A stretch of 64,000 nucleotides of DNA from Psychromonas antarctica (GCF_022267535.1 NZ_JAHNZV010000009.1:1-64000); one strand, 5' to 3'. Positions 8,527 through 17,622 are shown, counted from the stretch's first letter. Translations and numbers: made by a program. Notes: generated from the sequence alone by a model not told the origin.

Positions 8527-9972
8527 TTAAACCTTAAACAACTTACCATCGTGGGTTAAGTTGCGAGGTAAGTTGTTTTTAATGCGATTGTTAAGGGCCT
8601 TACCTAGTCCGATGGTATGGCCGCGATAGCTCACAAAAATCTCACCCACTGCGCCTTTACAATCCACACCATAGATGTCCTTACCCTGATAAAAGTCATT
8701 AGCTTGTTCTGACGTTAATGTTATGTAGTTTGTTTGACTATTATTGCTAAAACAACGTGTAAATTCATGTGTTGTTTTAAAACCACTTTTACATCCTTTA
8801 CCAAACTCTTCAGCAATCTTGATCCCTAAGCGTGAGAATCGTAACTCATGGATAAAAGGCTTGATCGGCTCGGGAAAAAGCCAAAATTCCTGATCACGTT
8901 GATACAACATTCCTTCAATATCGGTGATAGCAAACTGTTTGGCAAAGTATTCATACAGAGCTTGCTCTTTTTGCCTCGTTGGCCGGACAAATGGAAATTT
9001 CCCTAACCTTTTTTTAGCTGGTTCAACGTGACTTTCTTTAGTTTTTTTAATCGCAGCGACAAAGAAACCCTCACTATCATAAACCTGTGGCCAAATATGC
9101 AGAAATCCTTCTTTTGTACGGGTTTTATCGGCTTCTGGGAAAAGATTGTTGAGATCTAGAAATTGTATATGGTCAGGAAATTTATTTTTCAAAAAATGGC
9201 AGATGTCCTGATTTTCTTCATGGCTTAAGGTACAAGTCGAATAGATTAAAATACCGTCTTTTTTTAATGCATGAAAGGCACTCAAAATTAAATCTCGTTG
9301 CGTTGCTGCAATGTCATCGATTGCAGTTTGACTCCAATTTTTCATTGCATATTTATCTTTACGTACAGTCCCTTCGCCCGAGCAGGGGGCATCGAGTAAA
9401 ATGGCGTCGAAGCTATTCGCTAGCCACTGCCCAAATACGCGCGCGTCAAAATGGCTTAAAGCTACATTTTTAATACCACAACGCTGAATGTTTGCATGTA
9501 ACATTTTAAGACGGCTCGATGAAAATTCATTGGCGATAATCAGCCCTTGATTACCCATTTTAGCGGCTATTTGCGTGGTTTTGGAACCAGGGGCAGCGGC
9601 TGCATCGAGCACTATTGCTTGTGCTGAGCTATCAAAAAAGTGGAACAGGGCTGAAACGGGCAGCATAGAGCTGGCCTCTTGGAGATAACAAAGTCCGGCT
9701 AAGTGCTCCGCGCTATTGCCAAGTTGCGTGTTTTCATTGTTTGTCGTTATCCAAAAACCCTCTGCACACCAAGGAATAGGCATTAACGTCCAACCTTGCT
9801 CACTGGCTCTGTGTTTGAAATCGGTTACGGATATTTTTAATGTGTTGACTCGGATTGCGCGACGCAGTGGGCGATGACTGAACCTTATTAGATCTTCAAT
9901 ATCAAGGTTTTCTGGCAATATGGTTTTCATTTTTTCGATAAAACCTTGCGGTAAAAGGGTGTTGCTAAGCAT
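8527..9972 (-). CDS. rsmF: 16S rRNA (cytosine-1407-C5)-methyltransferase RsmF
   Basis: SAM-dependent methyltransferase that makes m5C1407 in 16S rRNA. The 481 residues match E. coli RsmF in length. The N-terminal part has the RRAIRVNTLK motif. The SAM-binding motif DAAAAPGSKT lies near residue 125. The two RCMT cysteines lie in DAPCSGEGT (about 197) and YSTCTLSHEEN (about 245), followed by a C-terminal PUA-like region. Its position downstream of letB is the same as yebS-yebT-yebU in enterics. The 3' end overlaps a hairpin that probably terminates the convergent polysaccharide operon. Confidence 0.95.
   Translation of the reverse strand: MLSNTLLPQGFIEKMKTILPENLDIEDLIRFSHRPLRRAIRVNTLKISVTDFKHRASEQGWTLMPIPWCAEGFWITTNNENTQLGNSAEHLAGLCYLQEASSMLPVSALFHFFDSSAQAIVLDAAAAPGSKTTQIAAKMGNQGLIIANEFSSSRLKMLHANIQRCGIKNVALSHFDARVFGQWLANSFDAILLDAPCSGEGTVRKDKYAMKNWSQTAIDDIAATQRDLILSAFHALKKDGILIYSTCTLSHEENQDICHFLKNKFPDHIQFLDLNNLFPEADKTRTKEGFLHIWPQVYDSEGFFVAAIKKTKESHVEPAKKRLGKFPFVRPTRQKEQALYEYFAKQFAITDIEGMLYQRDQEFWLFPEPIKPFIHELRFSRLGIKIAEEFGKGCKSGFKTTHEFTRCFSNNSQTNYITLTSEQANDFYQGKDIYGVDCKGAVGEIFVSYRGHTIGLGKALNNRIKNNLPRNLTHDGKLFKV
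8536..8580 (+). terminator. Candidate terminator of the polysaccharide operon, inside the rsmF 3' end
   Basis: A 12-bp perfect stem (AAACAACTTACC at 8536-8547 with GGTAAGTTGTTT at 8567-8578) has a 19-nt loop and runs into TTTTT on the plus strand. It lies within the last codons of the convergent rsmF gene. On the minus strand no T-run follows the stem, so plus-strand termination is the better reading. Confidence 0.5.
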
Positions 9973-10036
9973 TGCTAATCCTTAAAAAAACGCACTCTGA
10001 CAAAGGGCGCGTTAAAATGTGTTTTAATTCTAAAAT

Positions 10037-12703
10037 TTACGGTTGCGGTATCGCTAGCTTCCATTCAAGCCATCGTTCGCGCATCTCTTTTTTGACTGTA
10101 AAGCGGTTGCTGCTGTCTGCTCTTGGCTGTAAAGGTTGGTCATCGGGGGTACTCATACTGATCCCACCCTTAATGAGGGAGGTAAGCGAGGTCGATGTCA
10201 AACTTGCACCGGTGATACCTATATCGAGGTTAAAGCCTGATGCGGGCCAAAAAATAGAGTTTTTCCTTATGAGATGGGCATACTCAGGGTAAATATTAAT
10301 ACTAATTTCAACACCTGATGCATCGCTAGCCAGTTGTTTACCAGCGACTTCTCCGATCTTAATTTGGCGATGATAAACAGGGCTATTGATCTCCGTAGAG
10401 CCGGCATTATCGGCTAACAGAATAAGTGATAAGCCGATATCTTTTATTGCAATAATCGGCTTATGGCTTGCGCCTGTAAATTTATTTTTCGGTTCTCCGT
10501 TACCGGGTAATACATCAAGATAAACACCGGTCACTAGCGTGGAAAGATTTTTTGCACCGTTTAAAGATAACTCACTACGCACGATCCAAAAACGACTCCC
10601 TTCTCTTGCGACCTGCTCGGCAAATTGCGGTTGTAGTTGAGCAACGGCTTGTACTTTATTATCACGGGTTAAACTCAATGCGCTTATTTCGCCAATAACT
10701 AAGCCTTGCAATCTTAATTTTCCACCCACTTGTAAGTCATACGCTTGGTCGAATGAAATTTTGATGGTCTGTGTTGGTTGAACGGCCTGCTGGTAGCTAT
10801 CAAAAAGCTTATATGAACCATTTTTATATCTATTGTTCACATTATTATCTGCAAAGTCGACTGCAATGCCTCCGTTAGCAACAGATAGTAGGGATTCAGA
10901 ATCAATCTTTATGCCGGACAGGCTAGCGTTAATGTGAAAACCACTAATATTCCAGAAAATACTATTGTTGCTAATCAGGTGTTTATATTGCCCTTTGATA
11001 TTAAGTGTCGTGCGAATTAAACTTGAATCATCAATAGTAAACGCTGCGACTTCGCCTATAGGAAGCTTATGATAATAAACGGGGGCGCCTTCACTCAGCG
11101 AAGGCAGTTGCTTACTTAGCAGTGCAACGCTTAATGTTTTGCTGAAAACATCTTCACCCAATTTTGCCAGCGCTTTTGAGGGATAGAGCCTAAAAGAGTG
11201 ACTATCATCGATGTGCTTAGTAAGGGCTGACTTTTTAATCGGATGTGGGTTATACAAGCCGATTCCACCAGAAACAATATTTTCAAGTGGTGAAGTTTGC
11301 AGGTTAATACCTTTTAGTGACGCGCTAAAATTGACCCCGTTGAGTGTATAAAAGCGGCTGTTTTTATTAATAACATATTGATACTGATGGTCGATATTAA
11401 CCATGACATCGACAAACCGGCCACTCTGAGAAAAATTTACTTGTCCTATTTTACCTATTTTAATACCTTGATAAGAAAGAGGCGCTCCGGCACTAAGCCC
11501 CGTAGCATCTTCTGTCAATAATATTAAAGAGAGGGACTGAGCTGCGGGGATTTGCATTTCCTGCACGGAAAAACGAGTCGATTTTTTCTTTTTTCCTAGC
11601 ACTGGTGCAGGTGAAAAAGCGATGTAATCCCCACTGATAATATTACTTAAATTGCTTATTTTAGAAAACGTAATGGATGTTTTTTCTAGCCAGAATTGTG
11701 CACCTTCTGTGACCAACTCACTAAATTGAGGGTTGATAACGGCACTTGCCACAAACTGTTTTTTTGCTATAGAATATTGAATATCAGTGATACGACCGAT
11801 GCCAAGTCCTTTAAATATAATTCCGGCGCCTTTCGGCAGATTAGTGATATTGGTTAAGCCCAGCTCAATCTCCAGCCCCATTTCTGTTTTGTCGAGACTT
11901 TCAAATAATTCAAATTCTGCAGCGGCGCTGATTGCTTTTCCATCTTGTGGCGAACTAAAGGTAATGCCACCTGCAATTAGCGAACTGAGACTATCAAGTT
12001 TGAAATCAATACCCTGCAAAGATATGTTGGCGTTCAACCCACTGATATTCCAAAACTTGCTGTTATCTTTAATTAAATGACTGTATTTTTTTTCAATAAA
12101 GACTTTTATATTAACGTATCGACCCTTATTTCCAAGGCGTACCTGCGCTACTTCACCCACTTGTATTTTTTTGAAAAAAAGAGGTGTCCCGACACTAATA
12201 GAGTCGGCGGTAGCGCTTCTTAAGTTGATTAATAATGCATTATCCGGAATGCTAATAGGTTGTTCAGCAAGGGCATTAAATAGCGTGGCACGATCCCCAC
12301 CTCCGGGTTGTAAGTTAATATAACTGCCAGAGAATAACGTGTCTAAACCTGATATAGAGGTCAGGCTGGCCTTTGGTGAAACAAGCCAAAATGTCGTTTT
12401 TTGGCGTAGCATAAAAGTCGCATGGGACTCGATTTCTGCAATAATATTGATGCCTTCGGCGGAGTCTAATTGAATTTTTTTGACGGTGCCAACAATCACT
12501 CCCTTATAACGAATTTTAGTTTTATCAACAATAATACTGTCAGCATTGTCAAAGTGTATCTGTATCTCTACATTGGCATGGGTAATATGTTGAAAGACTA
12601 TCCATGCGCCAAGCAACGCGGCGATAAAAGGTAGAAACCAAATGGGGGAAATGGAATGTTTTTTTTGTATTTTTGCTTGCTTCTTTATTAATTGGTTATT
12701 CAT
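10037..12703 (-). CDS. letB: Seven-MCE-domain lipid transport protein LetB (YebT/PqiB family)
   Basis: Periplasm-spanning lipid-transport tunnel anchored in the inner membrane. It has one membrane helix near residues 18-40, then seven MCE modules, each recognisable by an initial beta-strand, a G-(T/A)-x-(I/V/L)-x-(F/Y) stretch and a GEV or GxI turn. I count seven modules, as in E. coli LetB, and the length (about 888) is close to its 877. I prefer the ATG at 12703 (GGGA 12 bases upstream) to the one at 12715. It overlaps the end of the upstream letA-like gene by 8 bases, so the two are coupled. It should pair with the LetA-like proteins encoded just before it. Confidence 0.93.
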   Translation of the reverse strand: MNNQLIKKQAKIQKKHSISPIWFLPFIAALLGAWIVFQHITHANVEIQIHFDNADSIIVDKTKIRYKGVIVGTVKKIQLDSAEGINIIAEIESHATFMLRQKTTFWLVSPKASLTSISGLDTLFSGSYINLQPGGGDRATLFNALAEQPISIPDNALLINLRSATADSISVGTPLFFKKIQVGEVAQVRLGNKGRYVNIKVFIEKKYSHLIKDNSKFWNISGLNANISLQGIDFKLDSLSSLIAGGITFSSPQDGKAISAAAEFELFESLDKTEMGLEIELGLTNITNLPKGAGIIFKGLGIGRITDIQYSIAKKQFVASAVINPQFSELVTEGAQFWLEKTSITFSKISNLSNIISGDYIAFSPAPVLGKKKKSTRFSVQEMQIPAAQSLSLILLTEDATGLSAGAPLSYQGIKIGKIGQVNFSQSGRFVDVMVNIDHQYQYVINKNSRFYTLNGVNFSASLKGINLQTSPLENIVSGGIGLYNPHPIKKSALTKHIDDSHSFRLYPSKALAKLGEDVFSKTLSVALLSKQLPSLSEGAPVYYHKLPIGEVAAFTIDDSSLIRTTLNIKGQYKHLISNNSIFWNISGFHINASLSGIKIDSESLLSVANGGIAVDFADNNVNNRYKNGSYKLFDSYQQAVQPTQTIKISFDQAYDLQVGGKLRLQGLVIGEISALSLTRDNKVQAVAQLQPQFAEQVAREGSRFWIVRSELSLNGAKNLSTLVTGVYLDVLPGNGEPKNKFTGASHKPIIAIKDIGLSLILLADNAGSTEINSPVYHRQIKIGEVAGKQLASDASGVEISINIYPEYAHLIRKNSIFWPASGFNLDIGITGASLTSTSLTSLIKGGISMSTPDDQPLQPRADSSNRFTVKKEMRERWLEWKLAIPQP

Positions 12704-13325
12704 CTGTTTGAGCATCCCAAATTAGACGTGTATCAAAGCTATTAGCGGCGGATAGGGTGGCGATGACCACGAGTGTAAACGAAGTGGCGGCCAGACCCGG
12801 GTAAATAGATAGCAGGTGGCCCTTATCAAAAACGGCAACCATAATTGAAATAACAAAGAGATCCAGTACCGACCATTTACCAATCCAATCGATTAAATAA
12901 AACGCAATAAGTTGCTTTTTGGGATCTAAATTCCATTCATTTTGTACAGAAAAAGCAATAACAGCAAGCGCTATTATTTTCAAAAGGGGCACAACGATTG
13001 AAGCCACAAAAACAATCAATGCAATCCCCGGCATACCACTGTCGACAAGACTTAATATACCCGAAAAAATAGTGTCAGGATAAAGCGTGCTATTTTTCAA
13101 TAAATAAGTGATAGGGTATAAATTGGCTGGGATTATAAAAATAATGGCGGTTATTAATAACGCCCATGTTTTTTGTAAACTGTTTTTTTTTCGCAGCGAG
13201 ATCTTATTCAAACAGGTAGGGCAATGAGTTGGATCTGTTATCTGCTCGCTGTAATGACTACACACTTTACAAAGTTGCAGTCCTTGGGAAAGACCCGTTT
13301 TACCTACAACTACGTTTTTATTCAT
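12696..13325 (-). CDS. LetA/PqiA-like membrane protein, second half
   Basis: A 209-residue inner-membrane protein equivalent to the C-terminal PqiA domain of E. coli LetA (YebS). It has an N-terminal zinc-ribbon-like cysteine set (CKVC near residue 18 and CPTC near 35) followed by about four membrane helices (residues 53-75, 95-120, 130-150 and 170-195). In E. coli one 427-residue LetA contains both PqiA halves; here two separate genes overlap by 8 bases. The start ATG sits inside the end of the first half (ATGAATAA), so reinitiation or coupling is likely. It presumably forms the LetA part of the LetAB complex with its neighbour. Confidence 0.85.
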   Translation of the reverse strand: MNKNVVVGKTGLSQGLQLCKVCSHYSEQITDPTHCPTCLNKISLRKKNSLQKTWALLITAIIFIIPANLYPITYLLKNSTLYPDTIFSGILSLVDSGMPGIALIVFVASIVVPLLKIIALAVIAFSVQNEWNLDPKKQLIAFYLIDWIGKWSVLDLFVISIMVAVFDKGHLLSIYPGLAATSFTLVVIATLSAANSFDTRLIWDAQTDE

Positions 13326-13911
13326 TCAGATATTTTTCCCAATAAAGTTGGTTACTGTAATTACTGATAATTATTAGATCGAGTAGCAACAGCGTAATAA
13401 AAAAATAAAAACCGATACCAAAGTACAGATCGGCGTAATTCATTATTTTAAAAACAGCAACCATCAGGCTGACCATGTAAACCTCAAGCATTGACCAGCG
13501 TTTAAGAAAACCTGTACTTTTTAAAATATCAGGCAAATAGCGAGGGTGGTAATTAAAAGTAAAGCAGGCGCTGCTGAGTGCGATACTACTTATGAGTAAC
13601 GTCGGTGCAATCACCGCACAGAATAATACCATAAAGGCAACAACAGGCGCGCTATCTACCATCATTAGGGCGCCCTGTAATAAGTTTGTCTCTTCAGTGA
13701 TGCCGAGCAGATGAATAGAAATTAAAGGAAAATAAAAAGCGGGGATAATAATAATTAGGGCAGCTATACACAAGGCAAGTAAACCTGCAGGATCGAAGCA
13801 ACTTTTTTTATATATAACACTGTTACAGCGAGTGCATTTTGCTTCATATCCAGTGGGCATATTCGGGGTATGTGAAACCATATCACAATGGCGGCATATG
13901 AGTGTTTTCAT
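13318..13911 (-). CDS. LetA/PqiA-like membrane protein, first half
   Basis: A 197-residue inner-membrane protein equivalent to the N-terminal PqiA domain of LetA. It has a zinc-ribbon-like pair of CxxC motifs (CRHC at 5-8, CTRC at about 26-29) and about four membrane helices. It is the first gene of the four-gene minus-strand operon letA(N)-letA(C)-letB-rsmF. A 135-bp AT-rich divergent region separates it from yebG. No frameshift remnant joins the halves: the first has a proper stop and the second its own start codon. Confidence 0.85.
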   Translation of the reverse strand: MKTLICRHCDMVSHTPNMPTGYEAKCTRCNSVIYKKSCFDPAGLLALCIAALIIIIPAFYFPLISIHLLGITEETNLLQGALMMVDSAPVVAFMVLFCAVIAPTLLISSIALSSACFTFNYHPRYLPDILKSTGFLKRWSMLEVYMVSLMVAVFKIMNYADLYFGIGFYFFITLLLLDLIIISNYSNQLYWEKYLNE

Positions 13912-13993
13912 TGTTTTAATTCATGTGTATAAGTCATAACTACAGACGATAGCAAATTTCAACAAAATTTGCATTTTTGCTGCAAGTGTTTTA

Positions 13994-14009
13994 CTGTATA
14001 AAAAAACAT
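13994..14009 (+). promoter_or_regulatory. LexA-type SOS box of yebG
   Basis: CTGTATAAAAAAACAT, preceded by TA, matches 12 of 16 positions of the consensus CTGTATATATATACAG with the left CTGT half intact. It lies about 38 bases before the yebG start. yebG is an SOS gene in E. coli, so family knowledge supports the site; LexA binding here is inferred. Confidence 0.65.
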
Positions 14010-14046
14010 GTTGTATTTAACTAAATCTTAGTTTTGAGAGGCCGCC

Positions 14047-14307
14047 GTGGCAGTAATCATAAAATATATTGTAGAAAGAAAAGGTGTTGAAAAAATGACC
14101 TTTACGAGTAAAAAAGAAGCTGATGCCTATGACAAAATGCTCGATAGCGCAGATCAGTTAGCCGCGTTTTTAGGTGCGAGCTCAGTAACGCTTGATGATC
14201 AGCAATTAGAAGAGTTAGGTTTATATTTGGCAAGTAATAAAGAAGTGCTGCAAGGTATATTGAAGGGCAATGAATTTAATGCCATTCATCATTCCGATGA
14301 AGCATAA
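14047..14307 (+). CDS. yebG: SOS-inducible protein YebG
   Basis: Small DNA-damage-inducible protein of unclear biochemical role. The 86 residues align over their first half with E. coli YebG, sharing the block FTSKKEADAYDKMLD. The GTG start is set by this N-terminal alignment (MAV then an aromatic or basic strand) and by a purine-rich GAGAGG 5 bases upstream. A LexA-like box lies just upstream. It stands alone between the divergent letA operon and thrS. Confidence 0.92.
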   Translation: MAVIIKYIVERKGVEKMTFTSKKEADAYDKMLDSADQLAAFLGASSVTLDDQQLEELGLYLASNKEVLQGILKGNEFNAIHHSDEA

Positions 14308-14369
14308 ACTCCCGATAACTTAATCTTGAACTTATAATCAATAAATTGTCGCTTTTCATGCGCAACTTA

Positions 14370-14399
14370 TTGCTTTAAAATGCGTGCTCTGTTTATAGA
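14370..14399 (+). promoter_or_regulatory. Candidate sigma-70 promoter of thrS
   Basis: TTGCTT (14370-14375) and TATAGA (14394-14399) are separated by 18 bases. Transcription would begin near 14406, just before the thrS leader hairpin, leaving a leader of only about 43 nt. Based on hexamer match only. Confidence 0.4.
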
Positions 14400-14408
14400 T
14401 TAATACAA

Positions 14409-14429
14409 ATGCTTTTTGGTTGGAAGCAT
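14409..14429 (+). promoter_or_regulatory. thrS leader hairpin resembling the tRNA-Thr(GGU) anticodon arm
   Basis: ATGCTTT pairs with GAAGCAT (7 bp, the innermost a T-G wobble), leaving the 7-nt loop TTGGTTG. Loop positions equivalent to tRNA 34-36 read GGT, a threonine anticodon, with T at position 33. The hairpin ends 5 bases before the Shine-Dalgarno site (GTGAGGA, 14434-14440). In E. coli, ThrRS represses its own mRNA by binding an anticodon-like operator loop next to the ribosome site; the same mechanism is inferred here. Confidence 0.5.
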
Positions 14430-14448
14430 CACTGTGAGGAAAAATCGC

Positions 14449-16356
14449 ATGCCAATTATCACTCTACCCGACGGTAATCAACGTCAATTTGAAAACACCA
14501 CCTCCATTATGGAAATTGCAGCAGATATCGGGCCCGGTCTTGCTAAAGCTTGTATCGCCGGTCGCGTTAATGGCCAATTAGTTGATGCTTGCGATCCCAT
14601 TGAAGATGACGCGCTCGTTTCTATTGTCACGGCAAAAGATGAGGAAGGGTTAGAAATACTGCGTCATTCATGTGCGCATCTTTTAGGCCATGCCATTAAA
14701 CAATTATATCCGAAAGCTAAAATGGCTATTGGTCCTACTATCGATAATGGCTTCTACTACGATATTGATGTTGATGTCGCTATTAATGATGATCAACTTG
14801 CTAAGATTGAAAAACGCATGAATGAGTTAGTGAAAACTAATTACAAGGTCATTAAAAAGAAAGTCTCTGTAGAAGAAGCTAAAGCTGTCTTCGCTGAACG
14901 TGGAGAAGACTATAAATTAGAAATTATTGCAGGTATACATCCTGACGATCGTCCTGGCTTATATTACCATGAAGAATATGTTGATATGTGTCGTGGACCG
15001 CATGTGCCTATGATGAAGTTCAGTCAGTATTTTAAGCTAATGAAAGTGGCGGGAGCCTATTGGCGTGGCAATTCTGATAACAAAATGCTGCAGCGTATCT
15101 ATGGAACCGCATGGGCTGATAAAAAACAGCTTCAGGCTTACTTAAAACGCCTTGAAGAAGCCGCAAAGCGTGATCATCGCAAAATTGGCAAGCAGTTAGA
15201 TCTCTACCATATGCAAGAAGAAGCGCCGGGTATGGTTTTCTGGCATGATAACGGTTGGACAATATACCGTGAATTAGAAAACTACATGCGCGGACTTCTT
15301 CAAAAATATGATTATCAAGAAGTTAAAGCGCCACAAATTTTAGATCGTGCACTTTGGGAAAAATCAGGGCATTGGGGTAAGTACAAAGATAATATGTTCT
15401 GCACCCATTCAGAAAGTCGTGATTATGCTATTAAGCCGATGAACTGCCCTGGTCATATTCAAATTTTTAATCAGGGATTGAAATCATACCGTGAATTACC
15501 GCTGCGTATGGCCGAGTTTGGAGCTTGTCACCGTAATGAACCGTCAGGTTCATTACATGGTTTAATGCGTGTCCGTAGCTTTACGCAAGATGATGCGCAT
15601 ATATTCTGTACTGAAGAACAGATCCTTGAAGAAGTTTCGACTTGTATTCGCATTCTTTTTGAATGTTATAAAACATTTGGTTTTGAAGATATTGTGGTTA
15701 AACTTTCAACGCGTCCCGAACAGCGTGTCGGTGATGACGCAACATGGGATAAATCTGAAAAGGCATTAGCAGACGCATTAACGGCGAATGATATTAAATA
15801 TGATTTGCTACCTGGTGAAGGTGCTTTTTATGGCCCTAAAATTGAATTTACTTTATATGATTGTTTGGGTCGTGCTTGGCAATGTGGTACTATCCAACTC
15901 GATTATTCAATGCCAGGTCGTTTAGATGCTTCATTTATTGGTGAAGACAACGAACGTCATACTCCTGTTATGATTCACCGTGCAATTTTAGGTTCACTTG
16001 AGCGCTTTATCGGTATTCTAACTGAAGAATATGCAGGTGTTTTTCCTACTTGGTTATCACCTCAACAGGTTGTTGTTATGAATATTACTGACAAACAAGC
16101 TGATTTTGTCGAAGAAGTTGTAAATAAATTGAAAAAATCGGGTGTTAGAGCGATTTCGGACTTGAGAAATGAGAAGATAGGCTTTAAAATCCGCGAACAT
16201 ACATTAAAACGTATTCCCTATTTACTTGTTGTCGGCGATCAAGAAGTCGCAGCAAATGAAGTGGCAGTAAGAACACGCAAAGGTGATGATTTAGGTAAGT
16301 TCAATGTCGATGACTTTGTAGCTCACGTGAAAGAAGAAATCATCACTCGTCATTAA
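14449..16356 (+). CDS. thrS: Threonyl-tRNA synthetase
   Basis: Charges tRNA-Thr and edits mis-acylated Ser-tRNA-Thr. The start is placed at the ATG at 14449 ([11 protein letters not shown]), 8 bases after GTGAGGA, giving 635 residues against 642 in E. coli. Domains in order: TGS (1-62); editing domain with [10 protein letters not shown] and the CRGPH motif; class II catalytic core with KPMNCPGHI (zinc-binding Cys about 333), [15 protein letters not shown] (motif 2), and motif 3 around [18 protein letters not shown]-terminal anticodon-binding domain. It heads the thrS-infC-rpmI-rplT operon and probably controls its own translation through the leader hairpin. Confidence 0.98.
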   Translation: MPIITLPDGNQRQFENTTSIMEIAADIGPGLAKACIAGRVNGQLVDACDPIEDDALVSIVTAKDEEGLEILRHSCAHLLGHAIKQLYPKAKMAIGPTIDNGFYYDIDVDVAINDDQLAKIEKRMNELVKTNYKVIKKKVSVEEAKAVFAERGEDYKLEIIAGIHPDDRPGLYYHEEYVDMCRGPHVPMMKFSQYFKLMKVAGAYWRGNSDNKMLQRIYGTAWADKKQLQAYLKRLEEAAKRDHRKIGKQLDLYHMQEEAPGMVFWHDNGWTIYRELENYMRGLLQKYDYQEVKAPQILDRALWEKSGHWGKYKDNMFCTHSESRDYAIKPMNCPGHIQIFNQGLKSYRELPLRMAEFGACHRNEPSGSLHGLMRVRSFTQDDAHIFCTEEQILEEVSTCIRILFECYKTFGFEDIVVKLSTRPEQRVGDDATWDKSEKALADALTANDIKYDLLPGEGAFYGPKIEFTLYDCLGRAWQCGTIQLDYSMPGRLDASFIGEDNERHTPVMIHRAILGSLERFIGILTEEYAGVFPTWLSPQQVVVMNITDKQADFVEEVVNKLKKSGVRAISDLRNEKIGFKIREHTLKRIPYLLVVGDQEVAANEVAVRTRKGDDLGKFNVDDFVAHVKEEIITRH

Positions 16357-16376
16357 TTTTTTTGGAGGAATTTGTT

Positions 16377-16919
16377 ATAAAAGGTGCAAAAAAAGCCCCT
16401 CAGCAGGGCAACAAACATCGTTTGAATGAAGAGATCACAGGAACGGAAGTGCGTTTATCTGACTCAGAAGGCAAACCAATTGGTGTGGTTACACTAGAAG
16501 ATGCAAAAAACATGGCTTTTGAGCAGAATCTTGATTTAGTCGAGATTAGCCCAAATGCAGAACCACCCGTTTGTCGCATAATGAATTATGGCAAATTTCT
16601 TTATGAGAAGAGCAAATCCGTTAAAGAACAACGGAAAAAGCAAGTTCAGGTTCAGCTGAAGGAAATAAAATTCCGTCCTGGAACTGACGAAGGCGATTAT
16701 CAGGTAAAACTACGCAACCTGGTTCGCTTTCTAACTGAGGGTAATAAAGCTAAAGTAACACTACGTTATCGTGGTCGTGAAATGGCACACCAATCTATTG
16801 GATTAGCTCTGTTAAACCGTATAAAAGCGGATTTAGCTGAAATATCCGTTGTCGAATCTTTCCCTAAAATGGAAGGTCGACAAATGGTGATGGTGTTAGG
16901 CCCTAAACGTGCTAGCTAA
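16377..16919 (+). CDS. infC: Translation initiation factor IF-3 (AUA start)
   Basis: Prevents subunit joining and discriminates against non-canonical start codons and initiator mismatch. Alignment with E. coli IF-3 (MKGGKR...) places the first codon at ATA, 16377-16379 (ATA AAA GGT GCA AAA). A strong GGAGG (16364-16368) lies 8 bases upstream, and the resulting length is 180 residues, identical to E. coli. The upstream TTG at 16362 overlaps the Shine-Dalgarno site itself and so cannot be the start. E. coli infC uses AUU, which lets IF-3 repress itself; an AUA start would serve the same feedback. Both IF3 domains are present ([38 protein letters not shown]). Confidence 0.93.
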   Translation: MKGAKKAPQQGNKHRLNEEITGTEVRLSDSEGKPIGVVTLEDAKNMAFEQNLDLVEISPNAEPPVCRIMNYGKFLYEKSKSVKEQRKKQVQVQLKEIKFRPGTDEGDYQVKLRNLVRFLTEGNKAKVTLRYRGREMAHQSIGLALLNRIKADLAEISVVESFPKMEGRQMVMVLGPKRAS

Positions 16920-16938
16920 GGCTTAAAGTAGTGTTAAC

Positions 16939-16970
16939 TATAACTTTGTGTCTGTTGATACAAGGTTATA
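16939..16970 (+). promoter_or_regulatory. Hairpin in the infC-rpmI interval
   Basis: TATAACTTTGT (16939-16949) pairs with ACAAGGTTATA (16960-16970) over 11 bp with one T-G wobble and a 10-nt loop. In E. coli, ribosomal protein L20 represses rpmI-rplT by binding structures in this interval. This hairpin is a candidate for part of such a site, or a weak attenuator; no long T-run follows. Confidence 0.4.
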
Positions 16971-17022
16971 TTTATACTCGCCTTACTGGTTTAATTTAAA
17001 TTAGAACAATGCGGAGTTCGCA

Positions 17023-17220
17023 ATGCCTAAAATGAAATCTAACAAAGGTGCTGCAAAGCGCTTTAAAAAGACTGCTTCTGGTGGTTTTAAACGTAAACAA
17101 TCACATTTACGTCATATCTTAACTAAGAAGTCTACTAAACGTAAACGCCACCTGCGTGCTCAAAGCATGGTAGCTAAAGTAGATGTGCCAAGTGTTAACA
17201 GAATGTTACCATTCGCCTAA
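17023..17220 (+). CDS. rpmI: 50S ribosomal protein L35
   Basis: A 65-residue, strongly basic large-subunit protein, the standard length. It begins [20 protein letters not shown] and contains the conserved [18 protein letters not shown] region. GGAG precedes the start. It lies between infC and rplT as in most bacteria and is probably co-regulated with L20. Confidence 0.98.
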   Translation: MPKMKSNKGAAKRFKKTASGGFKRKQSHLRHILTKKSTKRKRHLRAQSMVAKVDVPSVNRMLPFA

Positions 17221-17235
17221 GTTAAGGAATATAAA

Positions 17236-17592
17236 ATGCCAAGAGTAAAACGCGGTGTACAAGCTCGTGCACGCCATAAGAAAGTCTTAAAACAAGCTAA
17301 AGGTTATTACGGTGCTCGTTCACGTGTTTATCGCGTAGCGGTTCAAGCAGTAACAAAAGCTGGTCAATACGCTTACCGTGACCGTCGTCAACGTAAACGT
17401 GTATTCCGTCAATTATGGATTGCACGTATCAACGCTGCATCTCGTATTAGCGGTCTGTCTTACAGCCGTTTCATCAATGGTCTGAAAAAGGCTTCTGTTG
17501 AAATCGATCGTAAGATTCTTGCTGATATCGCAGTATTTGATAAAGCAACATTTGCTCATTTAGTTGAAGTCGCTAAAAAAGCACTTGCTTAA
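17236..17592 (+). CDS. rplT: 50S ribosomal protein L20
   Basis: Large-subunit assembly protein that also represses its own operon in E. coli. The 118 residues match the family (E. coli 118), with a long basic N-terminal helix ([21 protein letters not shown]) and the globular C-terminal part with LWIARINAA and [12 protein letters not shown]. It starts 15 bases after the rpmI stop with TAAGGA upstream. The operon ends here in a strong terminator, and the pheST genes that follow in enterics are absent from this window. Confidence 0.98.
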   Translation: MPRVKRGVQARARHKKVLKQAKGYYGARSRVYRVAVQAVTKAGQYAYRDRRQRKRVFRQLWIARINAASRISGLSYSRFINGLKKASVEIDRKILADIAVFDKATFAHLVEVAKKALA

Positions 17593-17622
17593 TTACACTG
17601 CTCGATAAGTAATTAGATTTTT

